The notes beneath the pieces are model-generated. The model saw only the letters and a program-made list of their open reading frames with translations, ran no database searches and had not been told where the DNA came from. The translations under genes were made by a program, and so were the position numbers. DNA of 64,000 nt from Clostridia bacterium (lineage in GTDB: Bacteria; Bacillota; Clostridia; Lachnospirales; Lachnospiraceae), in contig CAJTAT010000006.1 of assembly GCA_910574475.1 (NCBI GenBank), positions 1 to 64,000 of the forward strand, written 5' to 3'. Positions within the stretch are counted from its first letter, which is position 1, and each line of letters opens with the position of its first letter. Positions 44,722 to 53,130 of this stretch are shown here, piece by piece.

Positions 44722-44985
44722 ATGGAGAATTTAGACTTTAAATACCATCCAGATGATGATTACTTATGCCCGGATATTATGGTGATCTGTGATAGAAAGC
44801 ATCTAAAAGGGGGCTTATATAGCGGAGTTCCTAAATTTATTGTGGAGACATTAAGTCCTTCTATAGCCAAGAGAGATACGGCAGGAAAAAGATATTTATG
44901 AAAAAGCTGGTGTAGAAGAATATTGAATTGTATCTCCACAAGGATTTGTGGAAATATATTATTTAGAAAAAGGAAGAATTTGAAG
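44722..44985 (+). pseudogene. Broken Uma2-family (DUF820) endonuclease gene
   Basis: From ATG 44722 the frame reads DDDYLCPDIMVICDRKHLKG and PKFIVETLSPSIAKRDTAGK, the PD-(D/E)XK-like core of Uma2 proteins. The frame then shifts; the continuation DIYEKAGVEEY is followed by TGA where the family has TGG (Trp), then IVSPQGFVEIYYLEKGRI. The N-terminal part is also missing. At least one frameshift and one nonsense change make it a pseudogene. A second Uma2 remnant lies at 59403. Confidence 0.75.
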
Positions 44986-45052
44986 GGGTAGAGGAGTAAG
45001 AGACACCATCCGGCACCTAATAAGCGCACAGAATACAAAGACATATACCCTA

Positions 45053-45092
45053 TGAAGATGGGACCTTCCGAAGTTTTTCAGAAGGTCCCATA
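45053..45092. terminator. Hairpin after the transketolase gene
   Basis: ATGGGACCTTC (from about 45058) and GAAGGTCCCAT pair perfectly around a 13-base loop. It lies downstream of the minus-strand transketolase operon and may end it, although a T run is lacking. Confidence 0.55.
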
Positions 45093-45154
45093 AATCCTAC
45101 CTAATATTATTCTATGTGCAGACTTTATTTTTAAACAGTGTCTACCGTTTACCT

Positions 45155-46117
45155 TTATTTATTCAACAGCCTGTTCATGTTAAGAATTAACCCATTCACA
45201 TCATATTCATTTTTGGCATATAAATACTCTGTTGTAGCAATTGGCACATAGTGATCCGGGCAGCCCAAAATCTTATACTTGCAGAACACACCAGCCTCCA
45301 TAAGCGTTGCGGCAATAAGGTGTCCCAGTCCTCCGATGATATTTGCATCCTGCGCTACAACAAGCCTGCCTGTCCTAGCAGCAGACAAAACGGCATCTAT
45401 ATCGAGCGGTTTAATTGTGTGCATATCAATAACACGAATGTTGGCTCCGCTCTCTTTTTTTATCGCTTTTGCCGCCTCAACAGCAAGATGAACGACTGCG
45501 CCGCTGCAAATAAAGGCTCCGTCATCTCCACCCATAACCTGAATAGCTTTTCCAATCTCGAACTTATAATCTTCTTTATAGAGTGCTGTCTGCGACTCAC
45601 GTCCCATACGAATATACAGAGGGCCTTCCCACATTAAGGATGCTTCCAGTATCTTCGCCATCTGTAACGGATCTCCCGGTTCCACAACCGCCATATTGCC
45701 CATAGAAGTCATAATACCCACATCCTCCAGAGCACAGTGGGTTGCCCCCATTGTACCAGCACTATAGCCAGCATTGTTTCCTACAAAGCGAACTGGTAAT
45801 CCATTATAGCAGACATCGGTCCGAACCTGTTCACATGCCCGCATGGACATAAATGCGCCAAACGTAAAGCAATATGGCATAAAACCCTCTTTTGCCAAGC
45901 CGGCTGCAAAGCTGACCATCTGCTGCTCTGCAATGCCTACATTAAAAGATCTGTCTGGAAACCGCATAGAAAAGTCCTGCATTCTGGATGAGCGCATCAA
46001 ATCTGCGTTAACTACAACAACTTTATCGCTCGTCTCACCAAGTTTAGTCATAGCTGCTCCGGCAACATCACGTGCCGCAGTCAGATCCCGGAAAGTATAA
46101 TTTCCATTTTCACCCAT
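45155..46117 (-). CDS. Transketolase, C-terminal (Pyr/TK-C) subunit
   Basis: A 320-residue half transketolase with the pyrimidine-binding domain and C-terminal domain. The catalytic Glu that activates thiamine diphosphate lies in FNVGIAEQQMVSFAAGLA. Other motifs: RFVGNNAGYSAGTMGATH and IRVIDMHTIKPLDIDAVLSA. Together with the adjacent N-terminal subunit it should form a ketol-transferring enzyme. The ATG at 46117 overlaps the TAA of the other subunit (TAATG); ATG 46132 is an in-frame alternative. The cluster context suggests a catabolic role in place of the housekeeping pentose pathway. Confidence 0.88.
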   Translation of the reverse strand: MGENGNYTFRDLTAARDVAGAAMTKLGETSDKVVVVNADLMRSSRMQDFSMRFPDRSFNVGIAEQQMVSFAAGLAKEGFMPYCFTFGAFMSMRACEQVRTDVCYNGLPVRFVGNNAGYSAGTMGATHCALEDVGIMTSMGNMAVVEPGDPLQMAKILEASLMWEGPLYIRMGRESQTALYKEDYKFEIGKAIQVMGGDDGAFICSGAVVHLAVEAAKAIKKESGANIRVIDMHTIKPLDIDAVLSAARTGRLVVAQDANIIGGLGHLIAATLMEAGVFCKYKILGCPDHYVPIATTEYLYAKNEYDVNGLILNMNRLLNK

Positions 46118-46974
46118 TACGAATCCCCCCATTTCCTTTTAAATGCAGCAACCAGCTGTTCTTCAGCCTTTTGCCTCGTTTCCTCATCTATTTTACCTGC
46201 ATGCCACGCAGGAGAATCTGCCATAAAGTCAACACCATTACCCTTGATTGTATTTGCAATAATAACTGACGGTGTCAGACTGTCTGGTGCAGGAAGCTGA
46301 TTGACAGTATCCACAAGGTCATTTATATCATGTCCATTAACTTCAATCGCATGCCAGCCATATAAGCGAAACTTGTCTGTAAGATTTCCCATATCCATAA
46401 CCTCTTTATTTGTTCCGTCAAACGACATATGATTGTTGTCAACAAAGCCAACTAAGTTACCAAGTTTATATTGATTTGCAGTTGCGACTGCTTCCCACAT
46501 GGTTCCTTCATTCAGTTCACCATCACCCATAACGGTAAACACCCGGCTTTTATGATTCTTTTTCAGACGAAGACCCATTGCCAGCCCGGTTGCAACAGGA
46601 AGCCCATGTCCAAGTGAGCCAGTAGAAACATCAACAAACGGATTCAGCAAATTACAGGAATGCATACCAAAACGTCCATTATCTGTACAGTATTCTCTGT
46701 AAATCTCTTCATATGAAAAGCATCCTCTCATTGCCTGGTTGAATGATGTTACAGCTGATGCATGTCCTTTAGACAGGATAAAGCGATCTCGATCCTCCCA
46801 CGCCGGATTTTTAACATCATAATTCATTGCATATTGCCAGATTACTGTCATAACATCTGTTACGGACAGATCTCCGCCAATGTGTATCAATGTCTGTTCG
46901 CAAAGTTTTAGAAGCTTCAGTCGGATTTCCAATGCGTTGCTGTCCAAGTTTTTCACAATTGTTTTGTCAGCCAT
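46117..46974 (-). CDS. Transketolase, N-terminal (PP) subunit
   Basis: A 285-residue subunit that binds the diphosphate of thiamine diphosphate: motif GDGELNEGTMWEAV with Asn, plus VDNNHMSFDGT for Mg2+. HIGGDLSVTDVMTVIWQYAM and SLGHGLPVATGLAMG also match transketolase N. Split transketolases are common in Firmicutes and archaea and serve pentose, sulfosugar or other ketose pathways. AAGGAGGAAAAA precedes ATG. It lies 75 bases after the MFS gene in one operon. Confidence 0.9.
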   Translation of the reverse strand: MADKTIVKNLDSNALEIRLKLLKLCEQTLIHIGGDLSVTDVMTVIWQYAMNYDVKNPAWEDRDRFILSKGHASAVTSFNQAMRGCFSYEEIYREYCTDNGRFGMHSCNLLNPFVDVSTGSLGHGLPVATGLAMGLRLKKNHKSRVFTVMGDGELNEGTMWEAVATANQYKLGNLVGFVDNNHMSFDGTNKEVMDMGNLTDKFRLYGWHAIEVNGHDINDLVDTVNQLPAPDSLTPSVIIANTIKGNGVDFMADSPAWHAGKIDEETRQKAEEQLVAAFKRKWGDS

Positions 46975-47049
46975 TTTTTCCTCCTTATGATAATAAATTT
47001 TAGCAATTCAGAATTCTCATATATTGGGAACAGTTTAATTGCAGACTTT

Positions 47050-48447
47050 CTATTTAACAGGTTTCTTAATTAAGAGGGTGATGGGCAGAGATACTGCTCC
47101 AAAAATCAACGAAATAATAAAGGCAAGATTAATATTATCAGCGATAGGGCCGGACATTAGAATTACAGTAAAGAGTGAAATAGCAAAATTAGGTCCAAAG
47201 TTACCCATGAGCTGAACCAGCGAATTGGCATAGGGGACCTTATCCGGTTCAATATGTATATTAACACCGGTAGACTGTCCCAAACTTTGAAGAACGTTTG
47301 TCAGACTGCGCAGCAACATCAGCATGTAAATGACTATAATCGGAAGAGATGGTCCTAACAGTACAATCAGCAAAATGTGCAGAATAATATTGCTGACAAT
47401 CGATACTATTAAAGTCCAGCGGGCAGAGCCCTTATTAGCAATAATTCTTCCAATAAAGGGTCCCAGAAACAGCCCGAAGACACCGGAAAAGGTTGTAATC
47501 AGACCTGCTTCTGTAGCGCTCTTTCCCATAACATTCATAACATACAGTGGCAGGAAAAACATAACTGCCATTGTGGCACAGCCATTAAAAAGGGAATTAA
47601 ATGTGAAGCAAAGCGTATTTTTGTCTTTCAGAACATTCATTGGAACAATGGCACGTTCCCTTTTCTGCCGAACATCCACAATTAATAATATCAAACCAAC
47701 TAAAGCGGCAATCAGTAACAAGTTGCTTGGCATACTTCCAAGAGGTGCATAAGAAGCATTAAGGGAAATAGCGGGCAGTAAACCTCCAATCAGAAGAAAT
47801 ACTGCAAAAGTACCAAATCCGTCTATACTGCCCTCGCTATTTTTTAGCTGAGCGGCTTCTTCACTGGAAATGCGGGTACCAAAAAATGTAAGGAGACCGG
47901 CTAATAAATACAGCGGTATCTGTACATAAAAACATGCCCGCCAACCCCAGGTATCTGTAACAAATCCCATGATAATAGAGGATACAACCATAGCAAGGGA
48001 AGTAATGGTTGCCGCGATGCCCAGTACGGTACCCAGGGTTTTTCCTTCAAACAGATCATAAATAACCAGGTATCCCAGACCATAAATAACAGAGCATCCG
48101 ATCCCAAGAAACAGCTTGGGAATAACAATTGCAAACATATTAGTTGCCATGCCATTGATCAGACAGACAATAGCACATATAACCATACCAATAAGATAAA
48201 TACGATTCTTCTTACCAGGATTTCTGGCTCCAATAAAACCCATTACTGGCATAGCGACACAGGCGCCAACGCCACCTAAAATGCTAGACAGGGAGTAGAT
48301 TTCAAGACCGCCAATCTCGTTAGTAGCTACAGGTAGTGCAAGCACCGTAGCCTGATTATCCAAAAGCAAAAGAATAAATCCAAGGAAGAGGCCGAGCAGA
48401 GTCACAATCTTCCGGGAAGTGCTGATTTTAAAAAAAGGATTATTCAT
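47050..48447 (-). CDS. MFS transporter
   Basis: A 465-residue major facilitator with about 12 to 14 membrane helices. The N-terminus has FLLLLDNQATVLALPVATNE, similar to the first helix of the drug:H+ antiporter class, and GFIGARNPGKKNRIYLIGMV, a variant of the helix 2-3 loop motif. A short cytoplasmic loop lies near 185-205. Drug export would be the default reading, but its place between a beta-keto-acid cleavage enzyme and transketolase suggests uptake of the cluster substrate or export of a product. Confidence 0.82.
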   Translation of the reverse strand: MNNPFFKISTSRKIVTLLGLFLGFILLLLDNQATVLALPVATNEIGGLEIYSLSSILGGVGACVAMPVMGFIGARNPGKKNRIYLIGMVICAIVCLINGMATNMFAIVIPKLFLGIGCSVIYGLGYLVIYDLFEGKTLGTVLGIAATITSLAMVVSSIIMGFVTDTWGWRACFYVQIPLYLLAGLLTFFGTRISSEEAAQLKNSEGSIDGFGTFAVFLLIGGLLPAISLNASYAPLGSMPSNLLLIAALVGLILLIVDVRQKRERAIVPMNVLKDKNTLCFTFNSLFNGCATMAVMFFLPLYVMNVMGKSATEAGLITTFSGVFGLFLGPFIGRIIANKGSARWTLIVSIVSNIILHILLIVLLGPSLPIIVIYMLMLLRSLTNVLQSLGQSTGVNIHIEPDKVPYANSLVQLMGNFGPNFAISLFTVILMSGPIADNINLAFIISLIFGAVSLPITLLIKKPVK

Positions 48448-48471
48448 ATATGTATATTACCTTCTTTCTTT

Positions 48472-48604
48472 CGATTCTCATTTATTTCCGCGAGCAACGA
48501 GCCAGGCTGCCGCACTTGCGCGGATATTTAGCGGGAGCCTGGCTCACTTCATTGGGTACTGTCGTGAGGGTCAATACCTCGCAGCTCTGCTGCGCAGGTG
48601 AATA
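48472..48604. repeat. Hairpin between the DUF849 and MFS genes
   Basis: GAGCCAGGCT (about 48498-48507) pairs with AGCCTGGCTC (about 48535-48544). The 157-base gap between two same-strand genes is otherwise empty. It may reduce read-through or protect one mRNA segment. Confidence 0.5.
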
Positions 48605-49648
48605 TTATCTCTCAGGCAAGCCCAGGATTTTTCTTGCCTGTTCAGGAGTAGCAATAGGACGTCCAAGTTCTTTACAGATATTTACAACAGATTCCACTTG
48701 CTCAGCACAGCTGGTGATCAAGTCATCCTTATGAGGGTATTTGTAAATTCCGTCTTCCATACCGATACGAACCATATCCACACCAGTGATAATGGATGCC
48801 GTAATCATTGCCATTTTGTTTCTACCTCCACAAATTGCCTGTACAACAGATTCTTTTGGCAGAGAACGGCGTATACGCATGAGATGCTCTATACCATCCG
48901 AAGTGGGAATACACGCCAGAGAGTCATGCATACCCAGCAAAATGTCAAATAGATATGGACGTTTGCCAATACCTTGTTGCTCAACCCATTCTTTAAATTC
49001 TGTAATGCATACGTCATGATACAGAACAATTTCCGGTTTTACGCCAAGAGATTCCAGATACTGAATACTTTTTCCGGTATTATGTGGAAAATCAATTACA
49101 ATACTGAATAAATCACCTACTACATCCCATTGATCCTGAGGTACACAGGCAACTAACGGATTAGTCATGCTGCCGGTTTGTACAACATATAACTCACAGT
49201 ACTTGTTTGTACCGCCGCCAGCTTCGATAATCATCTCCATAAAAGGCTTCATGCGTGCTTCAGGAGAAATACTTTCCGGATCAATGCAATTGTGATTCAA
49301 AATTGTATCTGGTAAAAACCCAGGTTCTCCCAGATTAACGACAGCCTTTGGGTGTTTGGCGAATATTCTATCAAAAGCTTTGACAGAACGTTCTACATAC
49401 TGCTCCAGTGGCATTGCCATATTTCCATCCTCATTACGGACATGAATATGAGCCACAGAGGCTCCTATATCCATTGCAGCGTTAACCATATCCGACTGTT
49501 CCTGCCATGTATAAACCATATTAGGATTCTGATCCTTGTAGGTCATAGACTGACCGGGAGATACATTAATAATCAGAGGCTTTCCAAGATCTTCATAGTA
49601 TTTTTCTTCTTTAATCCAGGGCATTCTCATATATTTGGGTACACTCAT
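48605..49648 (-). CDS. Beta-keto acid cleavage enzyme (BKACE/DUF849)
   Basis: A 347-residue TIM-barrel protein of the BKACE family, whose founder Kce condenses 3-keto-5-aminohexanoate with acetyl-CoA to give aminobutyryl-CoA and acetoacetate. Zinc-ligand motif HIHVR follows AAMDIGASVA; other landmarks are VNLGEPGFLPD, ELYVVQTGSM and the C-terminal DMVRIGMEDGIY. Members act on many beta-keto acids, set by the pocket. No lysine-fermentation genes (kdd, kal, kam) surround it, so another substrate is likely. It is the first gene of the minus-strand operon and divergent from an AraC regulator. Confidence 0.88.
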   Translation of the reverse strand: MSVPKYMRMPWIKEEKYYEDLGKPLIINVSPGQSMTYKDQNPNMVYTWQEQSDMVNAAMDIGASVAHIHVRNEDGNMAMPLEQYVERSVKAFDRIFAKHPKAVVNLGEPGFLPDTILNHNCIDPESISPEARMKPFMEMIIEAGGGTNKYCELYVVQTGSMTNPLVACVPQDQWDVVGDLFSIVIDFPHNTGKSIQYLESLGVKPEIVLYHDVCITEFKEWVEQQGIGKRPYLFDILLGMHDSLACIPTSDGIEHLMRIRRSLPKESVVQAICGGRNKMAMITASIITGVDMVRIGMEDGIYKYPHKDDLITSCAEQVESVVNICKELGRPIATPEQARKILGLPER

Positions 49649-49977
49649 AATCTTAAATCTCCTTTACATTTTTCTTGCATAACATACTCAGATGAACATT
49701 CCGGAATTCAGCTTGTATACTGCATTGTGTATGTTAATACTATCCAAAATACTGCATGAAATATATTAAAAAAACAGTAATTTTGTCAGTATTTTATAGA
49801 AGATTATTAATGACACAAACTTGATCCGTGATTTTTTATAAAATAACTGGATTTTTGACATATATTTTGATACAGAATTGATATATTTAGATTGAAAAGA
49901 GCTTATATTTTTGTCATAATAGCATAACACATTGCAAAAAAATATAAACCATCCTTGTATTCGGAGAGATTATAGTT
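49649..49977. promoter_or_regulatory. Divergent control region of the BKACE operon and AraC gene
   Basis: No gene is present; it is very AT-rich. It contains TTGATATATTTAG and CATAATAGCATAAC segments that could serve as promoter boxes toward the AraC gene, whose ribosome binding site is GGAGAG near 49961. AraC-type regulators commonly bind such divergent regions, but I cannot define a site. Confidence 0.5.
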
Positions 49978-50712
49978 ATGGTAAAAGAAAACCTCAGATC
50001 AATTGAAAATGCATACAAGAATAGCTCAAAATACAGCCTTATGTATAGAGATAAAGCGTATATAAATGACTGTATCCGCAGTGGTGATGTAGAAGCAATT
50101 ATCAGATTTTTAGATTCAACAGAGAACAAAAAACGAGATTTTGAGGAGCTGGTTCAAGGGGACATCTCTTATGCCCAGGATATGATCATTTCTCATCTGA
50201 CATATCTTGCAGAATACGCTCTGGAAGCTGGATTAGATACTGCAGAGGTGGAAAAATTAAATCATTTTTTTAGACGACAAATTCACAAATCTTACTCTGT
50301 ATCAGAGCTAGTTAACATTTCTCGGGATATGTCCATTACTTATGCGTCAAGAATCAGGCATTATCTGAGTATAGAAAAAAAACAGAGCTATTCCAATCTG
50401 GTTCTTCGTTGCCTGAAATACATCAGCGATCATATTTTTGAAAACCTCTCTGTTGAGGCCATTGCAGATGCGCACAATATCAGTACATCTCATTTACAAC
50501 GGCGCATTAAAGAGGAGACAGGAAACACATTAAAAGAATTAATATTGCAAAAAAAGATTAAACAGGCAAAATATCTGCTTTCTTACACAGACGGAACTTT
50601 AGCGGAAATTGCTCATTCTCTTCATTTCAGTTCCCAGAGTCATTTTACTGCTTGCTTTAAGCGCATTACCGGTTTGACACCACTTGTATTTCGAAATAAA
50701 CGAGTACGATAA
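49978..50712 (+). CDS. AraC family transcriptional regulator
   Basis: A 244-residue regulator with two helix-turn-helix units at the C-terminus: LSVEAIADAHNISTSHLQRR and GTLAEIAHSLHFSSQSHFTA followed by CFKRITGLTPLVFR. The first 140 residues resemble the helical, cytoplasmic-sensor part found in YesN/gut Firmicute AraC regulators, with no recognised cupin. It faces the BKACE-MFS-transketolase operon across 329 bases and most likely activates it in response to the substrate. Confidence 0.9.
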   Translation: MVKENLRSIENAYKNSSKYSLMYRDKAYINDCIRSGDVEAIIRFLDSTENKKRDFEELVQGDISYAQDMIISHLTYLAEYALEAGLDTAEVEKLNHFFRRQIHKSYSVSELVNISRDMSITYASRIRHYLSIEKKQSYSNLVLRCLKYISDHIFENLSVEAIADAHNISTSHLQRRIKEETGNTLKELILQKKIKQAKYLLSYTDGTLAEIAHSLHFSSQSHFTACFKRITGLTPLVFRNKRVR

Positions 50713-50736
50713 GAAGCAGATTCATCTTCAGGAATC

Positions 50737-50786
50737 AAATTAAGCTATCCTCAGTGCCTTTTTGTACACTGAGGATAGCTTAATTT
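50737..50786. terminator. Perfect 20-bp inverted repeat after the AraC gene
   Basis: Arms 50737-50756 and 50767-50786 pair perfectly around a 10-base loop that contains TTTTT. There is no T run after it. It may terminate the AraC transcript in spite of that, or be a protein binding site. Confidence 0.7.
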
Positions 50787-50832
50787 GTGTATGTTTTTGT
50801 TGATAATCCATGCTGGTATACTTATAATATGT

Positions 50833-51040
50833 ATGGGGCATTCCTTGAGAAAGGCCATACTATTTATTGCCATAAGTCTAGACGGCTACATTGCAGATAA
50901 AAATGGCCATGTGGACTGGCTTAATGGTCAGAGCGATGAGGTTGAAAACGAAGACACGTATATCTGAATTCGTAAAAGGCATAGACACTGTTATCATGGG
51001 ATGGACGGCTTATACAGAAGTCATATACGAAAGACGTTAG
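50833..51040 (+). pseudogene. Truncated, frameshifted dihydrofolate reductase-like (RibD_C) gene
   Basis: ATG 50833 reads AILFIAISLDGYIADKNGHV and DWLNGQSDE, the start of the YyaP/RibD_C reductase family, and stops at TGA 50965-50967. In another frame SEFVKGIDTVIMGWTAYTEV continues the family until TAG 51038-51040. The frameshift and the missing C-terminal half make it non-functional. Confidence 0.75.
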
Positions 51041-51071
51041 AGCCTAAAATATTTGTTAGGGAGTCGTTATT

Positions 51072-51503
51072 ATGATTCGAAAATTAGAGAAAACAGATAT
51101 AGACAGAGTGGCAGAGATTTGGTTGGATACAAATATAAAAGCTCATGGGTTTATTCCTGCACAATATTGGACGGAAAACTTTGATCCTGTGAAAGAGATG
51201 CTCTCACAGGCAGAAGTGTATGTTTATGAGGATGAAAATAAAAATAGGATAGAAGGTTTTGTAGGGCTGGATGATGATTATATCGCAGGAATTTTTGTTT
51301 GGCATGAATCACAATCCAGGGGTATAGGCCAACAGTTGTTGAATTGTGTGAAAACTATTAAAAAGAAATTGAAGCTAAGTGTGTACCAGAACAATCTGAA
51401 GGCAATCAGATTTTATCAAAGGGAAGAATTCAAGATTCAAAAGGAAAATATAGACGAAGCTACAGGTGAAAAAGAATATATTATGGATTGGCACCCTCAG
51501 TGA
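51072..51503 (+). CDS. GNAT family N-acetyltransferase
   Basis: A 143-residue GNAT fold: N-terminal IRKLEKTDIDRVAEIWLDTN, acetyl-CoA motif A in ESQSRGIGQQLLNCVKTIKK (Q/R-x-x-G-I/x-G), and LSVYQNNLKAIRFYQREEFK in motif B. It transfers an acetyl group from acetyl-CoA to an amine; the acceptor is unknown. GGGAGTCGTT lies before ATG. It stands alone among broken genes. Confidence 0.85.
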   Translation: MIRKLEKTDIDRVAEIWLDTNIKAHGFIPAQYWTENFDPVKEMLSQAEVYVYEDENKNRIEGFVGLDDDYIAGIFVWHESQSRGIGQQLLNCVKTIKKKLKLSVYQNNLKAIRFYQREEFKIQKENIDEATGEKEYIMDWHPQ

Positions 51504-51590
51504 ACCGTGTATCCCTTTGTGCATGACATGGAGGGGAGCCAAAAGTGATATAATATCCAGTGTCAGAGTATGCGAAAGAGGTGATATTCA

Positions 51591-53063
51591 TTGAAAAAGG
51601 TTGCGATTATTGGCGGCGGAATTGCAGGTATGACAGCAGGGGTTTTGTTGCAAAAAGCAGGGATACAGACAGAGATTTTTGAAAAGAATTCAGTGCCTGG
51701 AGGCCAATGTACTGGTTGGAAAAGAGAGGGATACTATATTGACAATTGTATCCATTGGCTCACAGGAACCAGGGAGGGTAGCGGCCTTCATGAACTGTGG
51801 AAGGAAATTGGCGCTCTGGGCGACAGCGTGGAAGTGTATGAAAAGGAAATGTTTTTCTCCTCTAGACTAAATGGCCAGGAACTTACTTTTTGGAGAGACA
51901 AAGAGAGGACGAGGAGGGAACTGCTTGCATTATCCCCAGAAGACGAGAAGGAAATAAATAAACTCATAGATTACGTGGAAATGGCTGAAACTATGACGGT
52001 TCCTGTTGAGAAACCTTTTGATGCTATGAGCCCCTTAGAGTTTATGAAGCTTGGCATGTCTATGAAGGACATGGGGAAAGTAATGAAAGAGTATGGAAAC
52101 AAGGATCTTAAGGAGCTGGCCAGGAGATTTCGACATCCTTTGATCCAGAGTGCCATCCTGGACTATATGCCAGATGGGTATCAAGCTTACACATTTCTTG
52201 TGTCATATGGAACAGTGACAAGTGGAAATGGTGATATTCCAAGAGGAGGCTCTCTGGCAATGGCCATGCGAATTGCGAACAGGTATCAGGAAGCAGGCGG
52301 GATACTCCACACAAATGCAGAAGTAGAGAAGATTCTTTTAAAAGATAAACAGGCGGAAGGTCTCTTGTTGAAAAATGGAGAAAAAGTAGAGTCAGATTAT
52401 GTGATCTGCGCCTGTGATACAGCTTATACATTTGGCAGGCTTCTTCCAAAGGAATATATGCCGAGAAGCTTGAAAAGACAGTACACAGAAAGAGAAAAAT
52501 ATCCGGTAAACAGTGGATTTCAGATTGCCTATGGAGTAGAAGGTGTTTTTCCCCAGCTTACAGGGACAAGGGTTTTCCCCTGTGAAAAAATAAAGGTTGG
52601 AAATCGCACTATCCAGAGGATGAGTATTCAGTCCTACGATTATGAGCCAGGCTTTGCACCAAAAGGAAACATGATTTTGCAGTCTAATTTTTGCCAGTTA
52701 GAAGAGGACTACCAATATTGGAAATCTCTGTATTCCCAAAAGTCTACATATAAGGAAAAGAAAAGGGAAATTGCGCAGCAGGCTATGGAACGGCTGACAG
52801 TTGAATATCCTTTTTTAAAAGGAAGAATTCGTATACTTGACGTGTGGACCCCAATGACCTACACTCGTTATTGTAATTCCTATAAAGGAGCATATATGAG
52901 TTTTGTTACATCAAAGGGGGCAAAGAGTATTACAACTCCAGGAACTATAAAAGGGCTGGACCACGTATTAATTGCCAGCCAGTGGTTGATGGGGCCAGGA
53001 GGTCTGCCTACTGCGGCGGCTATGGGAAAATTTGCAGCATGGCGTATTATAAGAGGCAGGTAA
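51591..53063 (+). CDS. FAD-dependent phytoene desaturase/carotenoid-type oxidoreductase
   Basis: A 490-residue flavoprotein with the dinucleotide-binding motif VAIIGGGIAGMTAGVLLQKA at the extreme N-terminus, then EIFEKNSVPGGQCTGWKREG. The C-terminal GGLPTAAAMGKFAAWRIIRG resembles the FAD-closing motif of CrtI-like and NAD(P)/FAD oxidoreductases common in gut Clostridia. No carotenoid genes are present, so the substrate is unknown. It uses TTG as start (51591), with GAGGTG upstream. It is followed by the TfoX-GyrI gene on the same strand. Confidence 0.8.
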   Translation: MKKVAIIGGGIAGMTAGVLLQKAGIQTEIFEKNSVPGGQCTGWKREGYYIDNCIHWLTGTREGSGLHELWKEIGALGDSVEVYEKEMFFSSRLNGQELTFWRDKERTRRELLALSPEDEKEINKLIDYVEMAETMTVPVEKPFDAMSPLEFMKLGMSMKDMGKVMKEYGNKDLKELARRFRHPLIQSAILDYMPDGYQAYTFLVSYGTVTSGNGDIPRGGSLAMAMRIANRYQEAGGILHTNAEVEKILLKDKQAEGLLLKNGEKVESDYVICACDTAYTFGRLLPKEYMPRSLKRQYTEREKYPVNSGFQIAYGVEGVFPQLTGTRVFPCEKIKVGNRTIQRMSIQSYDYEPGFAPKGNMILQSNFCQLEEDYQYWKSLYSQKSTYKEKKREIAQQAMERLTVEYPFLKGRIRILDVWTPMTYTRYCNSYKGAYMSFVTSKGAKSITTPGTIKGLDHVLIASQWLMGPGGLPTAAAMGKFAAWRIIRGR

Positions 53064-53130
53064 AAATGCAAGATAGAAAAATTTGCTGTGGTATAGTTAC
53101 TACTGCGGGTGCGAAAGGATGGGAAGAAGA

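Noticed and set aside
47050-48447. MFS protein considered as a multidrug efflux pump
   Set aside because: The helix-1 motif is compatible, but the operon context (BKACE, transketolase, AraC) fits a metabolic transporter better, so no drug-efflux call was made.
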